From: Bradyrhizobium algeriense
Lineage (GTDB): Bacteria > Pseudomonadota > Alphaproteobacteria > Rhizobiales > Xanthobacteraceae
Length of the DNA: 64,000 nt
NCBI RefSeq assembly: GCF_003062295.1
Contig: NZ_PYCN01000003.1
Location: 372,001-436,000, forward strand
Direction: 5' to 3'
Both the position numbers and the translations under genes were made by a program. The notes under the pieces are model-generated. The model saw nothing but the letters and a program-made list of their open reading frames with translations, had not been told where the DNA came from and ran no database searches. Below, one piece after another: positions 44,954 to 54,688 of this stretch. Position 1 is the stretch's first letter. Every line of letters starts with the position of its first letter.

Positions 44954-45231
44954 TATGTCTCTTTCCAAAAGTAGTTGTGTCAGCGGGTCAAGGTGCTGGC
45001 GGGGCCATGGTTCCAATAGCCGTCCGTGATTGTGGGATTCGCGTGTAATGCGGTCTCGTTGATGCTCTGGAGCTTTCCACCGCGAGCCTATGAGGATGGT
45101 GGAATCCGCCCGCCGCAACCACCCGAAGTGGACTCAAATCAAAACAGGCCGATGCGGTTTTCAATCAGGCCGTTGCGGGTCGAGCGGTGCTGTCCTAACC
45201 CGACACCCACTCCGGCAAATCAGGACAACCA

Positions 45232-45305
45232 AACGCACAACGCCGCCAAGCCAAATAATGCTTGGTGGCGTTGCGGGACATCCGGGAAAAGCAATCCCCG
45301 GCTTC
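45232..45305 (+). repeat. Covarying hairpin repeat, copy 2
   Basis: CAACGCC-G-CCAAGC pairs with GCTTGG-T-GGCGTTG around the loop CAAATAAT. Compared with 34767-34845 the outer pair G-C is A-T here. ATCCGGGAAAAGCAATCCCC follows, as in copy 1. The remainder of 44,954-45,712 has no supported gene, apart from a doubtful 34-residue ORF at 45324-45428. Confidence 0.65.
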
Positions 45306-45712
45306 CTGCTGTAGCGCTCAAAGATGCCAAATGTAGAAAGTCGCTCTCACGGTGAGGCTTTTCTCATTGTGCCAGCAGTAGACGGAAGCATTTCGGTTGA
45401 GCCGCTGATAGCTGCGATCACGGCCTGAGACCGCTCTCCAGAGACGATGGCGCTGCGACCTTTGGACTGGAGACCAAGATCGTGCTGTACAGCATCAGGA
45501 CAAAAGCCTACCGTTGAACGACAAGGTGGCAGTTGTTCGCCTTGAAGCTGTCCATGAAGCGGTGACTTCCGAAGTCGCTGCTCGTCATCGTAGCGGCAGC
45601 TAGCGTGCCATCGGAAGGCGCAATCTCACAGAGCTGGATGTTTTGCCAAGCACGGACGCAAGCGGCGTCTGCGGCTACCAACCCGCTTGTGCGCAAAAAA
45701 AAGGAGACCATC

Positions 45713-46084
45713 ATGAGAATGCCCGGCATTTTGCAAGGTGAGGCGCGGACCCGCTTCCTCCAGGGAATCGCTTTCGGCGCTGTTGCGGCGATAACGATCG
45801 GATTTTTCTGGGGCGGCTGGGTCACGGGCGGCACCGCCAAAACCATGACCGCAATGGCCGAGACCAACGGTCGGATGTCTGTCCTGGTCCCGATATGCGT
45901 CGCGCAGTTCACAGCGGCCGACGGCGCCGTCGCCAAGTTCAAGGCGGCGGGCTCCTATTCAAAGGACAACGTCATCAGCGAATTTGTGAAGACAGTTGCC
46001 TCCACGAGTATGGACTATTCATTCGCCAGGGCGTGCGCAGTCGGCGTAGAAACTGAACTCTCAAAGACGGCCACAAAGAGCTGA
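45713..46084 (+). CDS. Membrane-anchored conserved hypothetical protein (123 aa)
   Basis: Following AAGGAGACCATC, the product reads MRMPGILQGEARTRFLQGIA, one membrane segment (FGAVAAITIGFFWGGWVTG), then MTAMAETNGRMSVLVPICVA and ASTSMDYSFARACAVGVETE. An N-terminal anchor with a periplasmic helical domain is likely. Homologues are widespread in Bradyrhizobium; function unknown. Confidence 0.7.
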   Translation: MRMPGILQGEARTRFLQGIAFGAVAAITIGFFWGGWVTGGTAKTMTAMAETNGRMSVLVPICVAQFTAADGAVAKFKAAGSYSKDNVISEFVKTVASTSMDYSFARACAVGVETELSKTATKS

Positions 46085-46118
46085 GCGCGGTCGGTTCGCC
46101 ACGAAAGGATCCAGCGAA

Positions 46119-46262
46119 ATGAGCGCTCTCAGGTCCGGACGGCCTTCCTACCTTGTATATGGCTTGTTGGCCGTCATCCTATTCGGCGGTTATGTGCTGC
46201 TCAATGGCTTTCAAAACGACAATTCCGCAACCATGGCCCCGACCCTGACACTCAATCGTTGA
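46119..46262 (+). CDS. Small membrane protein (47 aa)
   Basis: The product reads MSALRSGRPSYLVYGLLAVI, then LFGGYVLLNGFQNDNSATM. One transmembrane helix is evident. It follows the previous gene by 34 bases on the same strand. GAAAGGATCCAGCGAA is a weak ribosome site. Confidence 0.5.
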   Translation: MSALRSGRPSYLVYGLLAVILFGGYVLLNGFQNDNSATMAPTLTLNR

Positions 46263-46633
46263 CGCCTCGCGCGCTTTTTCATTGGGAACCACACGGGCAC
46301 GTCCACGCCGGCAAGTGAATCCGCCGCCTCTTTTGTCTGGAAGGCTACGCAGGCGGCGACGCATCGGCTTGCTTCCGATAGCGTACATCGGTGCCGCTCC
46401 GAGAAATGTTCGCTCCGTGGTCATAAGCTGACATGGAGGTCGTCCGAGGCATGTCAGGTCTTCCCCCGAGAGCGGACAGTCCAAAATCGCTCAATTCCGC
46501 GAAAAGACGCTCATTGCAACGTCACCCGCGTCTACAGCGCGCGAATTTCAGCCACCTCTCCTGCTCAACAAGCCCATCTCTCGGCAAGCGGCACACGTTC
46601 GGCCCGCGCCTGTGCATGTTAGCCGTGCTGAGA

Positions 46634-46741
46634 CCTTCTTTGATCTCTCGGTGCACACATCGTGCACACGCTGCCCTCTAACCATTTGAAAAACTTGAAC
46701 TCTCGTTCCAATCCATCATAAGGAAGTTTGAGCTAGGTCCA
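46634..46741 (+). repeat. GTGCACAC dispersed repeat, copy 2
   Basis: The copy has TTTGATCTCTCGGTGCACAC, ATCGTGCACACG, CTCTAACCATTTGAAA, CTCGTTCCAATCCATCAT and AAGTTTGAGCTAGGTCCA. No gene is supported in 46,263-46,976 around it. Confidence 0.75.
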
Positions 46742-46976
46742 GCCACCGGAAGATAGCCAGATCTAACAGCCAGGCCCGAACGCCCGCTTCGCGGTCATAA
46801 GCAGCCATTCCAGAACCGAATCCCCTGCTTGAGCTTCGACCACGCCTCCCAAAATCGCGCCCCCGCTCTCGCGCCCGGCTTCGGGAAACGACTACAGTCT
46901 CATAGCTCAGTCTCAATCGTGACGATCGTCGCTAAGCGAAGCCTTCGGGCGCCCCTATGTTCAGTTTCGAGACGAG

Positions 46977-47115
46977 CGCCAGGAGCCGCGGGTATCCCAA
47001 CAAGTCGCCGATGCGCAGTCGGTGCCCGACAAGATCGCAGCAGGTTTCGGAGTTGCTCTGGCTCCGCAATCAATAGCCCGCTTCGCGACCGACGAGACCG
47101 TAGGCAGACCCATCT
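46977..47115 (+). pseudogene. Fragment of a LysR-type effector domain
   Basis: The frame reads RQEPRVSQQVADAQSVPDKI, then AAGFGVALAPQSIARF. The pattern VADAQSVPDKIAAGFGVALAP is the LysR substrate domain segment (usually ...VAAGLGVALVP). No HTH or start is present. It may be the relic of a regulator once next to the transporter genes. Confidence 0.45.
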
Positions 47116-47275
47116 CGCCACCGTCCGCCGACGTATTCTCGTCTTCGGAAAGAAGAGACGTCGATGGTCGTGCAATGTTTCATCAAGTTGGCGCGTCGTT
47201 TCCTCAGCCAGAAACGGAATTCAGGCCATCTGGTCTCTGGCAGTTGATATTGAAATCGGCGTTGGCAACGACGGG

Positions 47276-48775
47276 CTATTCCTTCAATGCCTCTTCGCGC
47301 TTGGATCGGATGGCGGGCATCATGATCAGAACGACAGCGATGGTGGCGGCGGCCAGCAGGCCGCCGGACAAGGGCGAGGTCAGGAATACGGTACTGTCTC
47401 CGCGCGAAAGCACCATGGCGCGGCGAAAATTCTCCTCGATCGCCGGACCCAGCACCAGCCCCAGCAGCAAAGGCGCGGCCGGAAGGTCCAGCTTCATCAG
47501 CATGTAGCCAAAGATGCAGAACAGGGCCGCCTCATAGACTTCGAACGTGCCGTTGTTGATCGAAAATACGCCGATCGAGCAGAACACCATGATAGCCGGA
47601 AACAGATAGCGATAGGGTATCGAAAGCAGCTTCACCCACAGTCCGACCAGCGGCAGATTGAGGATCACCAGCATCAGATTGCCAATCCACATCGAAACGA
47701 TCAGGCCCCAGAACAGCGAGGGATTTTTGGTCATGACCTGCGGGCCGGGCTGAATGTTGTGGATGGTCATGGCGCCGACCATCAGCGCCATCACCACGTT
47801 GGACGGGATACCCAGCGTCAACAAGGGAATGAACGAGGTCTGGGCACCGGCATTGTTGGCGGATTCGGGACCCGCCACGCCTTCGATCGCTCCCTTGCCG
47901 AATTGCTCCGGATGCTTCGAGAGTTTCTTCTCCAGCGTGTAGGAAGCAAAGGAAGACAGCACGGCTCCGCCGCCGGGCAACACGCCGAGTATGGTGCCGA
48001 GCGCCGTGCCGCGGAAGATCGCCGGGATCATACGGCGGAAATCCTCACGCGTCGGGAATAGATTCTTGATCTTCTGGGTGACCAGCGAGATATCGCCGTG
48101 CGGCTCGAGGTTCCTGACGATCTCGGCGAAACCGAATATGCCCATGGCGAGCGGCACGAAGTCGATGCCGTCGAACAATTGCGGAATACCGAATGCAAAC
48201 CGCTGGGTGCCGCTGTTGATGTCGGTGCCGATCAGGCTAAGCAGCATACCAAGCACCACCATCCCGATGCCTTCGATGAACGGACCGGAGGACAGCACCG
48301 AGGCGACGACGAGGCCAAGGATCATCAGCGAGAAGAACTCCTTCGGCCCGAACAGCAAGGCGGTGGCGGCCAGCGGCTGGGCGAGCGCGGCCACCGCCAG
48401 CGTGGCCACGGTGCCCGCAAAGAACGATGCGATCGCCGCAGTTGCGAGCGCGACACCAGCCCTGCCCTGCTTCGCCATCTGATAACCGTCGATGGTGGTG
48501 ACGACGGACGAGGACTCGCCCGGGAGATTGACGACGATGGCCGTGGTCGAGCCACCATACTGCGCCCCGTAATAGATGCCCGCGAGCATGATCAGTGCGG
48601 CTTCCGGCGTCAGCGCGTAGGTGATCGGCAGCAGCATGGCGATCGTCGCCAGCGGCCCAAGGCCCGGCAGCACCCCGATCAACGTTCCCAGCAGGCAACC
48701 GACGAAAGCATAGAAGAGATTGGTCAATTGGAACGCAGTGGAAAAGCCGATCGCGAGATTATGAAAGAAATCCAT
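47276..48775 (-). CDS. tctA: Tripartite tricarboxylate transporter, large membrane subunit TctA
   Basis: The 499-residue protein has about 11-12 membrane segments and the TctA signature: [20 protein letters not shown] early, [20 protein letters not shown], and [20 protein letters not shown] in the second half. It forms the secondary carrier that, with TctB and a periplasmic receptor, imports carboxylates. It is the last gene of the minus-strand operon and lies 15 bases after tctB. The matching receptor is probably 57792. Confidence 0.9.
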   Translation of the reverse strand: MDFFHNLAIGFSTAFQLTNLFYAFVGCLLGTLIGVLPGLGPLATIAMLLPITYALTPEAALIMLAGIYYGAQYGGSTTAIVVNLPGESSSVVTTIDGYQMAKQGRAGVALATAAIASFFAGTVATLAVAALAQPLAATALLFGPKEFFSLMILGLVVASVLSSGPFIEGIGMVVLGMLLSLIGTDINSGTQRFAFGIPQLFDGIDFVPLAMGIFGFAEIVRNLEPHGDISLVTQKIKNLFPTREDFRRMIPAIFRGTALGTILGVLPGGGAVLSSFASYTLEKKLSKHPEQFGKGAIEGVAGPESANNAGAQTSFIPLLTLGIPSNVVMALMVGAMTIHNIQPGPQVMTKNPSLFWGLIVSMWIGNLMLVILNLPLVGLWVKLLSIPYRYLFPAIMVFCSIGVFSINNGTFEVYEAALFCIFGYMLMKLDLPAAPLLLGLVLGPAIEENFRRAMVLSRGDSTVFLTSPLSGGLLAAATIAVVLIMMPAIRSKREEALKE

Positions 48776-48790
48776 CCCCGATGCTCCGGC

Positions 48791-49270
48791 TCATTTGAAC
48801 AAGGTCGGCCACACCGGGAACTGCAACCCGAGGCCATAGACGAACACGCCGACGCACAACACGATCAGCACTGCGGCATTCGCCAGCGCCCCCTTCCAGG
48901 TGAACTCGGGGCTGGCCTTGCTGGAAACCATGATCAGCACAAACAGTGAGATCACGAAGCCGAACGGATAGAGAAGGAACGCAAACAGCATGACCGAACC
49001 GGTCACCCACAACAGACCCTTCAGGTCCCACGCGCGCAACCGCAGGATCGCCGCCGCCGGCCGTATGGCACCGGCCATCACGAACAGCCCGATCGCCGCG
49101 AGAACGATGCTCAGCAGGCGCGGAAAATAACCCGGTCCCATTCGCGCCGCGGTGCCCGGTGCGTAGCCCAGCGCCACCGCATAGAAGAAAACGGCGACGG
49201 TTAGGAAGAAAGCGCCCGAAGCGAAAGCGCGGTGGTCGCGGATGGTCAGCCGTGACGTAACGTTCTTCAT
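48791..49270 (-). CDS. tctB: Tripartite tricarboxylate transporter, small membrane subunit TctB
   Basis: The 159-residue protein has four hydrophobic segments, with the family pattern GYAPGTAARMGPGYFPRLLS after the first. Its start overlaps the preceding gene by four bases, so it is translated with the upstream catabolic genes. Confidence 0.85.
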   Translation of the reverse strand: MKNVTSRLTIRDHRAFASGAFFLTVAVFFYAVALGYAPGTAARMGPGYFPRLLSIVLAAIGLFVMAGAIRPAAAILRLRAWDLKGLLWVTGSVMLFAFLLYPFGFVISLFVLIMVSSKASPEFTWKGALANAAVLIVLCVGVFVYGLGLQFPVWPTLFK

Positions 49271-50052
49271 GGCGCCCTGCCGCCTCCCCCATCAGGTGTT
49301 TCGCCGATCGCCTCGAGCAGCAGCGGCACACCGACGGCGCAGGCGTGAACGCCGAGATGCGCCGTCATCTGCAGCACCTGCAGGATTTCCTTGTGGTCGG
49401 TGCCGGACCGGAGCGCCCGCCGGATTTGCAGCCGCAGCGCATGCGGATTAAGCGACGTAAAGCAGGCACTCAGCGCCAGCGAAATCAGGCCGCGCGATTT
49501 CTCATCGAGGCCGTTGGCGGGCGGCGCCACGGCGAGCAGCTCCAGCATCACGGCGAAATAGCCGGGATCGAGCCGCAGCAGATGATCACAGAAATCGGGC
49601 CAGTCGCCGAACCGGGCCTGATAGTCGTCGCGGAGCTTGTTCTGTTCGGCCGAGAGTTCACCATGCGGGACCGCAGCCTCATGACCTGCGTTGGCCAGTT
49701 CCTCAACCAGGATCTCGACGCCGAGGTTGCAGCCGTCCAGTCCCTGGGCGGTCGCCAGCTGCAGCACCTCGATGATCTCCTGCGCCGACGCGCCACTTTC
49801 GAGAGCCAGCCCCATGTGAAGGGCAAGGCCCGGTCGGAATAAATGCGTGGCCGAACCATCCAGTGCGACATAGATCAGCTCGCACATCTTTCGCGATAAC
49901 GGACCGGTCGCCGCCGGATAGCCGGCGTATCTGGCATAGGCAGACAGAAAATCCGGATTGAGCCGCAGCAGACCCTCGGTCCACGGCCGCCAATAGCCGC
50001 GCTGCCGGATGAATTCGTCCTTCATGACTTGTTCTGCTGGCGTCAGGTTCAC
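49267..50052 (-). CDS. Carboxymuconolactone decarboxylase-like protein with two domains
   Basis: The 261-residue product contains two similar halves: LSRKMCELIYVALDGSATHL, HMGLALESGASAQEIIEVLQ in the first, and LDEKSRGLISLALSACFTSL, LRLQIRRALRSGTDHKEILQ in the second. Both are AhpD/CMD helical units. No CxxC pair is present, so peroxidase activity is unlikely; a lyase or ring-acid role fits the operon. The start GTG 50052 overlaps the SDR stop (GTGA), with AAGGATG ahead. Confidence 0.75.
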   Translation of the reverse strand: MNLTPAEQVMKDEFIRQRGYWRPWTEGLLRLNPDFLSAYARYAGYPAATGPLSRKMCELIYVALDGSATHLFRPGLALHMGLALESGASAQEIIEVLQLATAQGLDGCNLGVEILVEELANAGHEAAVPHGELSAEQNKLRDDYQARFGDWPDFCDHLLRLDPGYFAVMLELLAVAPPANGLDEKSRGLISLALSACFTSLNPHALRLQIRRALRSGTDHKEILQVLQMTAHLGVHACAVGVPLLLEAIGETPDGGGGRAP

Positions 50053-51632
50053 GATGGCATCCTTTGCAATGGCGAGCGGTCGGGCGCGGCGGAGATGCTC
50101 AACCCTCCATCGACCGCGATGACGCTTCCGGTCACGTAGCCCGCCTCCATACTCAGAAGGAAAGCCGCAACCTCGGCGGTGTCCTGCGGCGATGCCGCGC
50201 GCCCGAGCGGGATCCGTGCAGACACCTCGGACGGGACATCCCCGAATAGCCCGGCCGCGATCGCATTGACGCGAACGCCATGCCCGGCCCATTCGCAGGC
50301 CAGCGTGCGGCTGAACATCGCGACCGCCGCCGCATTGGCTGCCCTTCCGGCATCCGCGCCCAGCACAACATCTGCGTCAATCGACGTCAGATTGACCAGC
50401 ACGCCAAACCCCTGCCTCAACAACGTCGGCCCAACCGCTTTCGCAACCCGCAGTGCGCCCACCAGATGCGCGTCGAAAGATTGCCTGTCATCACCCTGAG
50501 ATCTCGCGGGTTCGGCGCCGCCCATCATCCGGCGCGGCGCCATCAGCGTTTCGGCGCCGATTGCATTGACGACACCGTCGAGCCGCCCGACACGTTGCAC
50601 AACGGCCTCAACGCCGGCCCTGAAACCGGCCTCGTCCAACATGTCGACGGACAGCACCGGATGATCCGCGCCAAGCGCAGCCGCCAGCACGGACAATGGC
50701 CTTTCATCGCGATCGACTGGGATCACCGTGGCATCGCGGGCGGCGAGCATCTGCGCCACAGATTCACCGAGCCGGTTGCACGCCCCGGCGACAAGATAGA
50801 CAGGCCGACCAGCCGGCGCCGATCTTCCGGCATCGTCTGGCGCGACCGGCCCGCTGCCGCCGCTGCTCACCTGCGATCCGCCATCGGCCAGAAACGTGGA
50901 GCCCGTAAGATAGGCCGCGCGTGGCGACGCCACGAAGGCAATCACGGCTGCGATTTCATCGGGCACCGCCATCCGGCCGAGCGGGATTCGCCGTGCCACG
51001 GCGGCGGGGTCGATACGACCGCGCGCGATCAGCTCGTCGACCAGCTCGGTGCGCGTATAACCCGGCGCCACTGCATTGACCCTGATTCCATCCCCGGCAA
51101 AGGCGCAGGCATGGTGACGCGTCATCGCCAGCACGCCGGCCTTGGAGGCGCTGTAGCCGTTGCGGAACGGCACGGGGCGCAGCGCCGCACCGGACGCGAG
51201 ATTGACGATGCTGCCGCCGCCGGATTTCCTCATCACTGCGGCTGCCGCCTCCGCGGCGAGAAGACTTCCGCGCAGATTGACGGCCAGCAGATGTTCGAAG
51301 GCGGCGACCGGCTGGTCCACGGCGCTCAGGCCAGCCGGATCGGTACGCCCGGCATTGTTGATCAGAATGTCGAGGCTGCCGAAATGGCGGACGCTGTGTT
51401 CCACCATTGCGACGACCTGGTGATCCTCGGCGAGATCGACGCCAAAGGATCCGTGCCCCTCGCCGAGTTCGGCCGCACGCCTGGCGGCCCGGTCGGCATC
51501 AATATCGGCAATCAATACCCGCGCGCCCGCGGCAGCGAAGCGCTGCGCCGTCGCCCAGCCGATTCCGGCCGCGCCGCCGGTAATGAGGACGGCGCGTCCG
51601 CTGAAATCCGTCTCCCGCACCTTCGCTTTCAC
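50049..51632 (-). CDS. Fused double short-chain dehydrogenase, second domain degenerate
   Basis: The 527-residue protein has two SDR domains. The first (about 1-255) is complete: VLITGGAAGIGWATA, DILINNAGRTD, and the catalytic tetrad with SASGAALR-like serine and YSASKAGVLAM. A Gly/Ser linker follows. The second (about 280-520) has VYLVAGACNRLGESVAQML and GVVNAIGAETL, but where YxxxK should be it reads GRAANAAAVAMFSRTLA, so the catalytic tyrosine and lysine are missing. It ends with VNAIAAGLFGDVP and AVDGGLSI. The first half is probably an NAD(P)-dependent 3-hydroxyacyl-CoA dehydrogenase; the second may be structural. Confidence 0.8.
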   Translation of the reverse strand: MKAKVRETDFSGRAVLITGGAAGIGWATAQRFAAAGARVLIADIDADRAARRAAELGEGHGSFGVDLAEDHQVVAMVEHSVRHFGSLDILINNAGRTDPAGLSAVDQPVAAFEHLLAVNLRGSLLAAEAAAAVMRKSGGGSIVNLASGAALRPVPFRNGYSASKAGVLAMTRHHACAFAGDGIRVNAVAPGYTRTELVDELIARGRIDPAAVARRIPLGRMAVPDEIAAVIAFVASPRAAYLTGSTFLADGGSQVSSGGSGPVAPDDAGRSAPAGRPVYLVAGACNRLGESVAQMLAARDATVIPVDRDERPLSVLAAALGADHPVLSVDMLDEAGFRAGVEAVVQRVGRLDGVVNAIGAETLMAPRRMMGGAEPARSQGDDRQSFDAHLVGALRVAKAVGPTLLRQGFGVLVNLTSIDADVVLGADAGRAANAAAVAMFSRTLACEWAGHGVRVNAIAAGLFGDVPSEVSARIPLGRAASPQDTAEVAAFLLSMEAGYVTGSVIAVDGGLSISAAPDRSPLQRMPS

Positions 51633-51659
51633 GCCGACCCCAAGACTAGATGTTGGTAA

Positions 51660-52415
51660 CTAGATGTTGGTGAAGGTAATTCCGCCATCGACCGTCATGA
51701 CCTGCGCCGACACGAACCCGGCGTCATCGCCGGCCAGGAAACAGATCGCGCGCGCAATATCCTCGACGGTGCCGAGCCGCCCCAACGGCGTGCGCGCGAC
51801 GCGGCGTGCATCGAGCTCAGCGTTGCGGTTTCGCATGGTGCCTTCGGTGGGAATGGCTGACGGCGCGACAGCATTGACCCTGATGTTGCGCGCACCGAGT
51901 TCCGCCGCCGCCGCCCGGGTGATGCCCATCACGCCCGCCTTGATGCCGCTATAGACGATGCTGTTCTTGGCGGAGACGAGGCCTGCGACCGAGGCCACAT
52001 TGACGATGGCGCCGCCGCGTTCCGCGTCCATGACTTCCGCGGCCGCCTGAATGCCCCAAATGATCGCCTTGAAGCCGATGTTGAGCATTCGCTCCATCGT
52101 CTCCGGCGCGATATCAGGCACCGACTGGTAACGTACCCAGGCGGCGTTGTTGACAAGGATATCGAGCCGTCCCTGCTGTTTGGCAAAGCCCAACAACGCC
52201 TCGCGCATGCCGTCGCGCGTCGATACGTCCCGCGTTACCGCGACGGCGGCACCGCCGGCGGCCTTGATTTCGGCCACGACGGCTGCGACCGCCTCTTGTT
52301 TCAGATCGTTGACGCCGACGACGGCGCCGAGCGATGCCATGCGAAGCGCCGTCGCCCGCCCGATGCCGCTTCCGGAACCAGTGATCAACGCAACGCGACC
52401 AGCAAGGGCCTTCAT
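51660..52415 (-). CDS. Short-chain dehydrogenase/reductase
   Basis: The 251-residue SDR has TGSGSGIGRATALRMASLG (NAD(P) site), LDILVNNAAWVRY, the serine in NVASVAGLVSA and YSGIKAGVMGITRAAA with the catalytic tyrosine and lysine. The end MTVDGGITF is normal. It would oxidise a hydroxyacyl intermediate. ATG 52415 has ACGGAGGCTCCA ahead and is preferred over ATG 52430. It lies 33 bases after the acyl-CoA dehydrogenase stop. Confidence 0.85.
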   Translation of the reverse strand: MKALAGRVALITGSGSGIGRATALRMASLGAVVGVNDLKQEAVAAVVAEIKAAGGAAVAVTRDVSTRDGMREALLGFAKQQGRLDILVNNAAWVRYQSVPDIAPETMERMLNIGFKAIIWGIQAAAEVMDAERGGAIVNVASVAGLVSAKNSIVYSGIKAGVMGITRAAAAELGARNIRVNAVAPSAIPTEGTMRNRNAELDARRVARTPLGRLGTVEDIARAICFLAGDDAGFVSAQVMTVDGGITFTNI

Positions 52416-52448
52416 TGGAGCCTCCGTCATCTCCCTTATCCTTTTCTG

Positions 52449-53477
52449 TTATGCCGCCGCTTCCGATGCAGGCTCGATCTCCGCGACATACCGATGTCCG
52501 AGTGCCCGCAATACGCCGCTGGCATCGCCCTGAGCGTGCAGGGCGATGATCCGCCGCAGATGGCGGTGCACCGGCACGTCCCAGGTGAAGCCCATGCCGC
52601 CATGAATCTGCAGCGCGCCCTGGCTGATCGCCACGCCATACGACGCCGCGGCAAGGAAGGCGGCATAGCGTTCCAGCGCGCCGGCTTCGCCAAAGAGGCA
52701 GCGCGTGATCGCATGGCGGATGCTTTCGAGTCCGAGCTTGTGCCGCGCCAACGCGTGACGGATGGCCTGGTTATAAGCCAGAGCATGGCCGAACTGCCGC
52801 CGCGTCGAGGCATGCTCCTGCGCCATCGCGAGGCAAGCTTCCGCCGACCCCATGATCGCCGCCGCGCGCAACACCAGCGCATCCGACTGCAGGAGCGACC
52901 ATGTGCCGGCCGGCAACAGATTGCGTTCGGCGACGCTGACGTGGTCGAGCCGCACGGCGTATTCCGGCATCGCCAGGTCCAGACCGGCCGGCCCTTCCAG
53001 AACGACACCCGATGCTGTGGCTGGAACGAGTGCCGCGGCGTCGTCACCGACGCGTACAAGCACCCAGTCGGCATCACCGGCGCACGGTGCGCGGCCGGCG
53101 AAACCGCTCAATACGATGCGGTCACCTTCCGGCTTGGCTGTAACGGCATTTGTCCAGGCGATTGTTGCGCATGACGCGCCCGACACGATCGCGCTGGCTA
53201 CATCAGGTAACCGCAACTGTAGCGGACGGCCCAGCAGAAGCGTTTCCAGCAGCGGAAAGCCGAGCAATCCCGCACTGGCGGCCGCGGCAACCGGAACGGC
53301 GAAGGCCGCCGATAGATCGAGCCCCCCGACCTCCTCGGCTGCCATCACCCCCAGCAAGCCGTCGCCCCCGAGGCGCTCCGCCTGCTGCCGCGCGGTGAGC
53401 CCCGCACAGGCCGCAATCGCGCGTACCGCGGTCGCCGCGAAATCGGCCGACGACAATCCATCTTCCGTCATGGCCAT
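52449..53477 (-). CDS. Acyl-CoA dehydrogenase family protein, smaller partner
   Basis: The 342-residue protein has the ACAD fold in short form, with a weak N-terminal domain (ADFAATAVRAIAACAGLTAR) and a clear C-terminal one: STRRQFGHALAYNQAIRHAL and LQIHGGMGFTWDVPVHRHLR. Its start overlaps the stop of the previous ACAD by one base (TAATG). Paired 400- and 340-residue ACADs often form alpha2-beta2 enzymes that act on bulky side chains, such as the steroid ChsE type. I infer this arrangement here. Confidence 0.8.
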   Translation of the reverse strand: MAMTEDGLSSADFAATAVRAIAACAGLTARQQAERLGGDGLLGVMAAEEVGGLDLSAAFAVPVAAAASAGLLGFPLLETLLLGRPLQLRLPDVASAIVSGASCATIAWTNAVTAKPEGDRIVLSGFAGRAPCAGDADWVLVRVGDDAAALVPATASGVVLEGPAGLDLAMPEYAVRLDHVSVAERNLLPAGTWSLLQSDALVLRAAAIMGSAEACLAMAQEHASTRRQFGHALAYNQAIRHALARHKLGLESIRHAITRCLFGEAGALERYAAFLAAASYGVAISQGALQIHGGMGFTWDVPVHRHLRRIIALHAQGDASGVLRALGHRYVAEIEPASEAAA

Positions 53478-54688
53478 TACTTACCTTTGGAAAGTGCGAG
53501 AATCCGATCGGCGATGATGCCGAGCTGGATTTCGGTAGTACCGGCATAAATCGTCTCCGCGCGCGATTGCAGGTAGATACCTTCGAAACGCCGCAGCGCG
53601 ACCTGCACCGCCGGCAACACAGGCAGCGATGCTTTCGAGAGCAGCTCCATCGCCAACGCCGCAAAGCGCTGATGTGCCTCGCTCCAGTGCAGCTTGGCGA
53701 GGCTGCCGCGGGCGCCGATCGATCCACCGTTGACCAGCACATCAACTGCGGTTTCCACGTGCGCCTTCAACACCTCGATATCCACGACCGTCTCGCCAAG
53801 ACGAACGGCGTAATGGCTGTCGGCGAGATACCCCGCCAGCACTAGGTCGGTCTTGCAAGCCGAAATCAGGTGACGCAGTTCGTTCTCGAAACGCCAGGCG
53901 CGATACATCCGGTTGGTCGCGCGCTCGATCTCCAGCACGCGGATCGCAGCCGCCCACCCCTCATCCGGCGCACCCAGGGCGTCCGACTGCAGCACCTCGA
54001 CGTCGTCAAAGAACACTTCGCAAAAGCTCTCGCGTCCATCGATCGATTTGATGGTGCGCACGCGCACCCCTTTCGCATCGAGCCGCACGGCGAACATGGC
54101 GAGACCACGATGCCGGTCCTCCAGCGGCCCTGTGCGGGCAAGCACCAGGCAGCGCTGGGCGCGGTATGCCCCGCTGGTCCAAATCTTCTGACCGTTGATC
54201 CGCCAGGTGTCTCCGATGCGGGTAGCACGGGTCCGCAGGCTCGCCAGATCAGAGCCGGCCTCGGGCTCGGAAAAGCCCTGGCACCAGATGTCGGTCATCT
54301 CGAGGATGGCCGGCAGGAAGCGTCGTTTCTGCTCCTCGGTGCCTACCGCAAGAATGATTGGCCCCGCGAGTTCCTTGCCGATGGAGTTGACGCTCTCTGG
54401 CATTGCGAGCGCGCCGATTTCCTGATTGACGATGAGATGTTCGCGCAGAGTGCGGCCATGCCCGCCATAATTCGTGGGCCAGGTGATGCCGGAAAGCCCG
54501 GCGCGATGCATCGCCGCTTCCCAGGCGATGGATTGTTCCAGTGTCGGCGGCGAAAATTCCGCGCTGTCGCTGCGGTAACTCGCAGGCAGTTCGCGGCGAA
54601 GCCAGCCTCGCACCATCAGGCGGTAGGCTTCGCCCGTCAACGACCCTGCGGCGACCTCGGGGCGCGGCTGCGCTTCAATGACGGTCAT
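53477..54688 (-). CDS. Acyl-CoA dehydrogenase family protein, larger partner
   Basis: The 403-residue flavoprotein shows GITWPTNYGGHGRTLREHLI, QGFSEPEAGSDLASLRTRAT (FAD/substrate), GQKIWTSGAYRAQRCLVLAR and ETIYAGTTEIQLGIIADRIL at the C-terminus. The usual glutamate of YEGT is alanine here, as in many FadE-type subunits, so its catalytic base may be elsewhere or in the partner. Its start (GGAAGGA ahead) overlaps the ligase gene by 14 bases. Confidence 0.85.
   Translation of the reverse strand: MTVIEAQPRPEVAAGSLTGEAYRLMVRGWLRRELPASYRSDSAEFSPPTLEQSIAWEAAMHRAGLSGITWPTNYGGHGRTLREHLIVNQEIGALAMPESVNSIGKELAGPIILAVGTEEQKRRFLPAILEMTDIWCQGFSEPEAGSDLASLRTRATRIGDTWRINGQKIWTSGAYRAQRCLVLARTGPLEDRHRGLAMFAVRLDAKGVRVRTIKSIDGRESFCEVFFDDVEVLQSDALGAPDEGWAAAIRVLEIERATNRMYRAWRFENELRHLISACKTDLVLAGYLADSHYAVRLGETVVDIEVLKAHVETAVDVLVNGGSIGARGSLAKLHWSEAHQRFAALAMELLSKASLPVLPAVQVALRRFEGIYLQSRAETIYAGTTEIQLGIIADRILALSKGK

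Noticed and set aside
50280..51659. Plus-strand ORF of 459 residues opposite the double SDR
   Set aside because: Same reason: antisense shadow of an SDR gene with obvious motifs.
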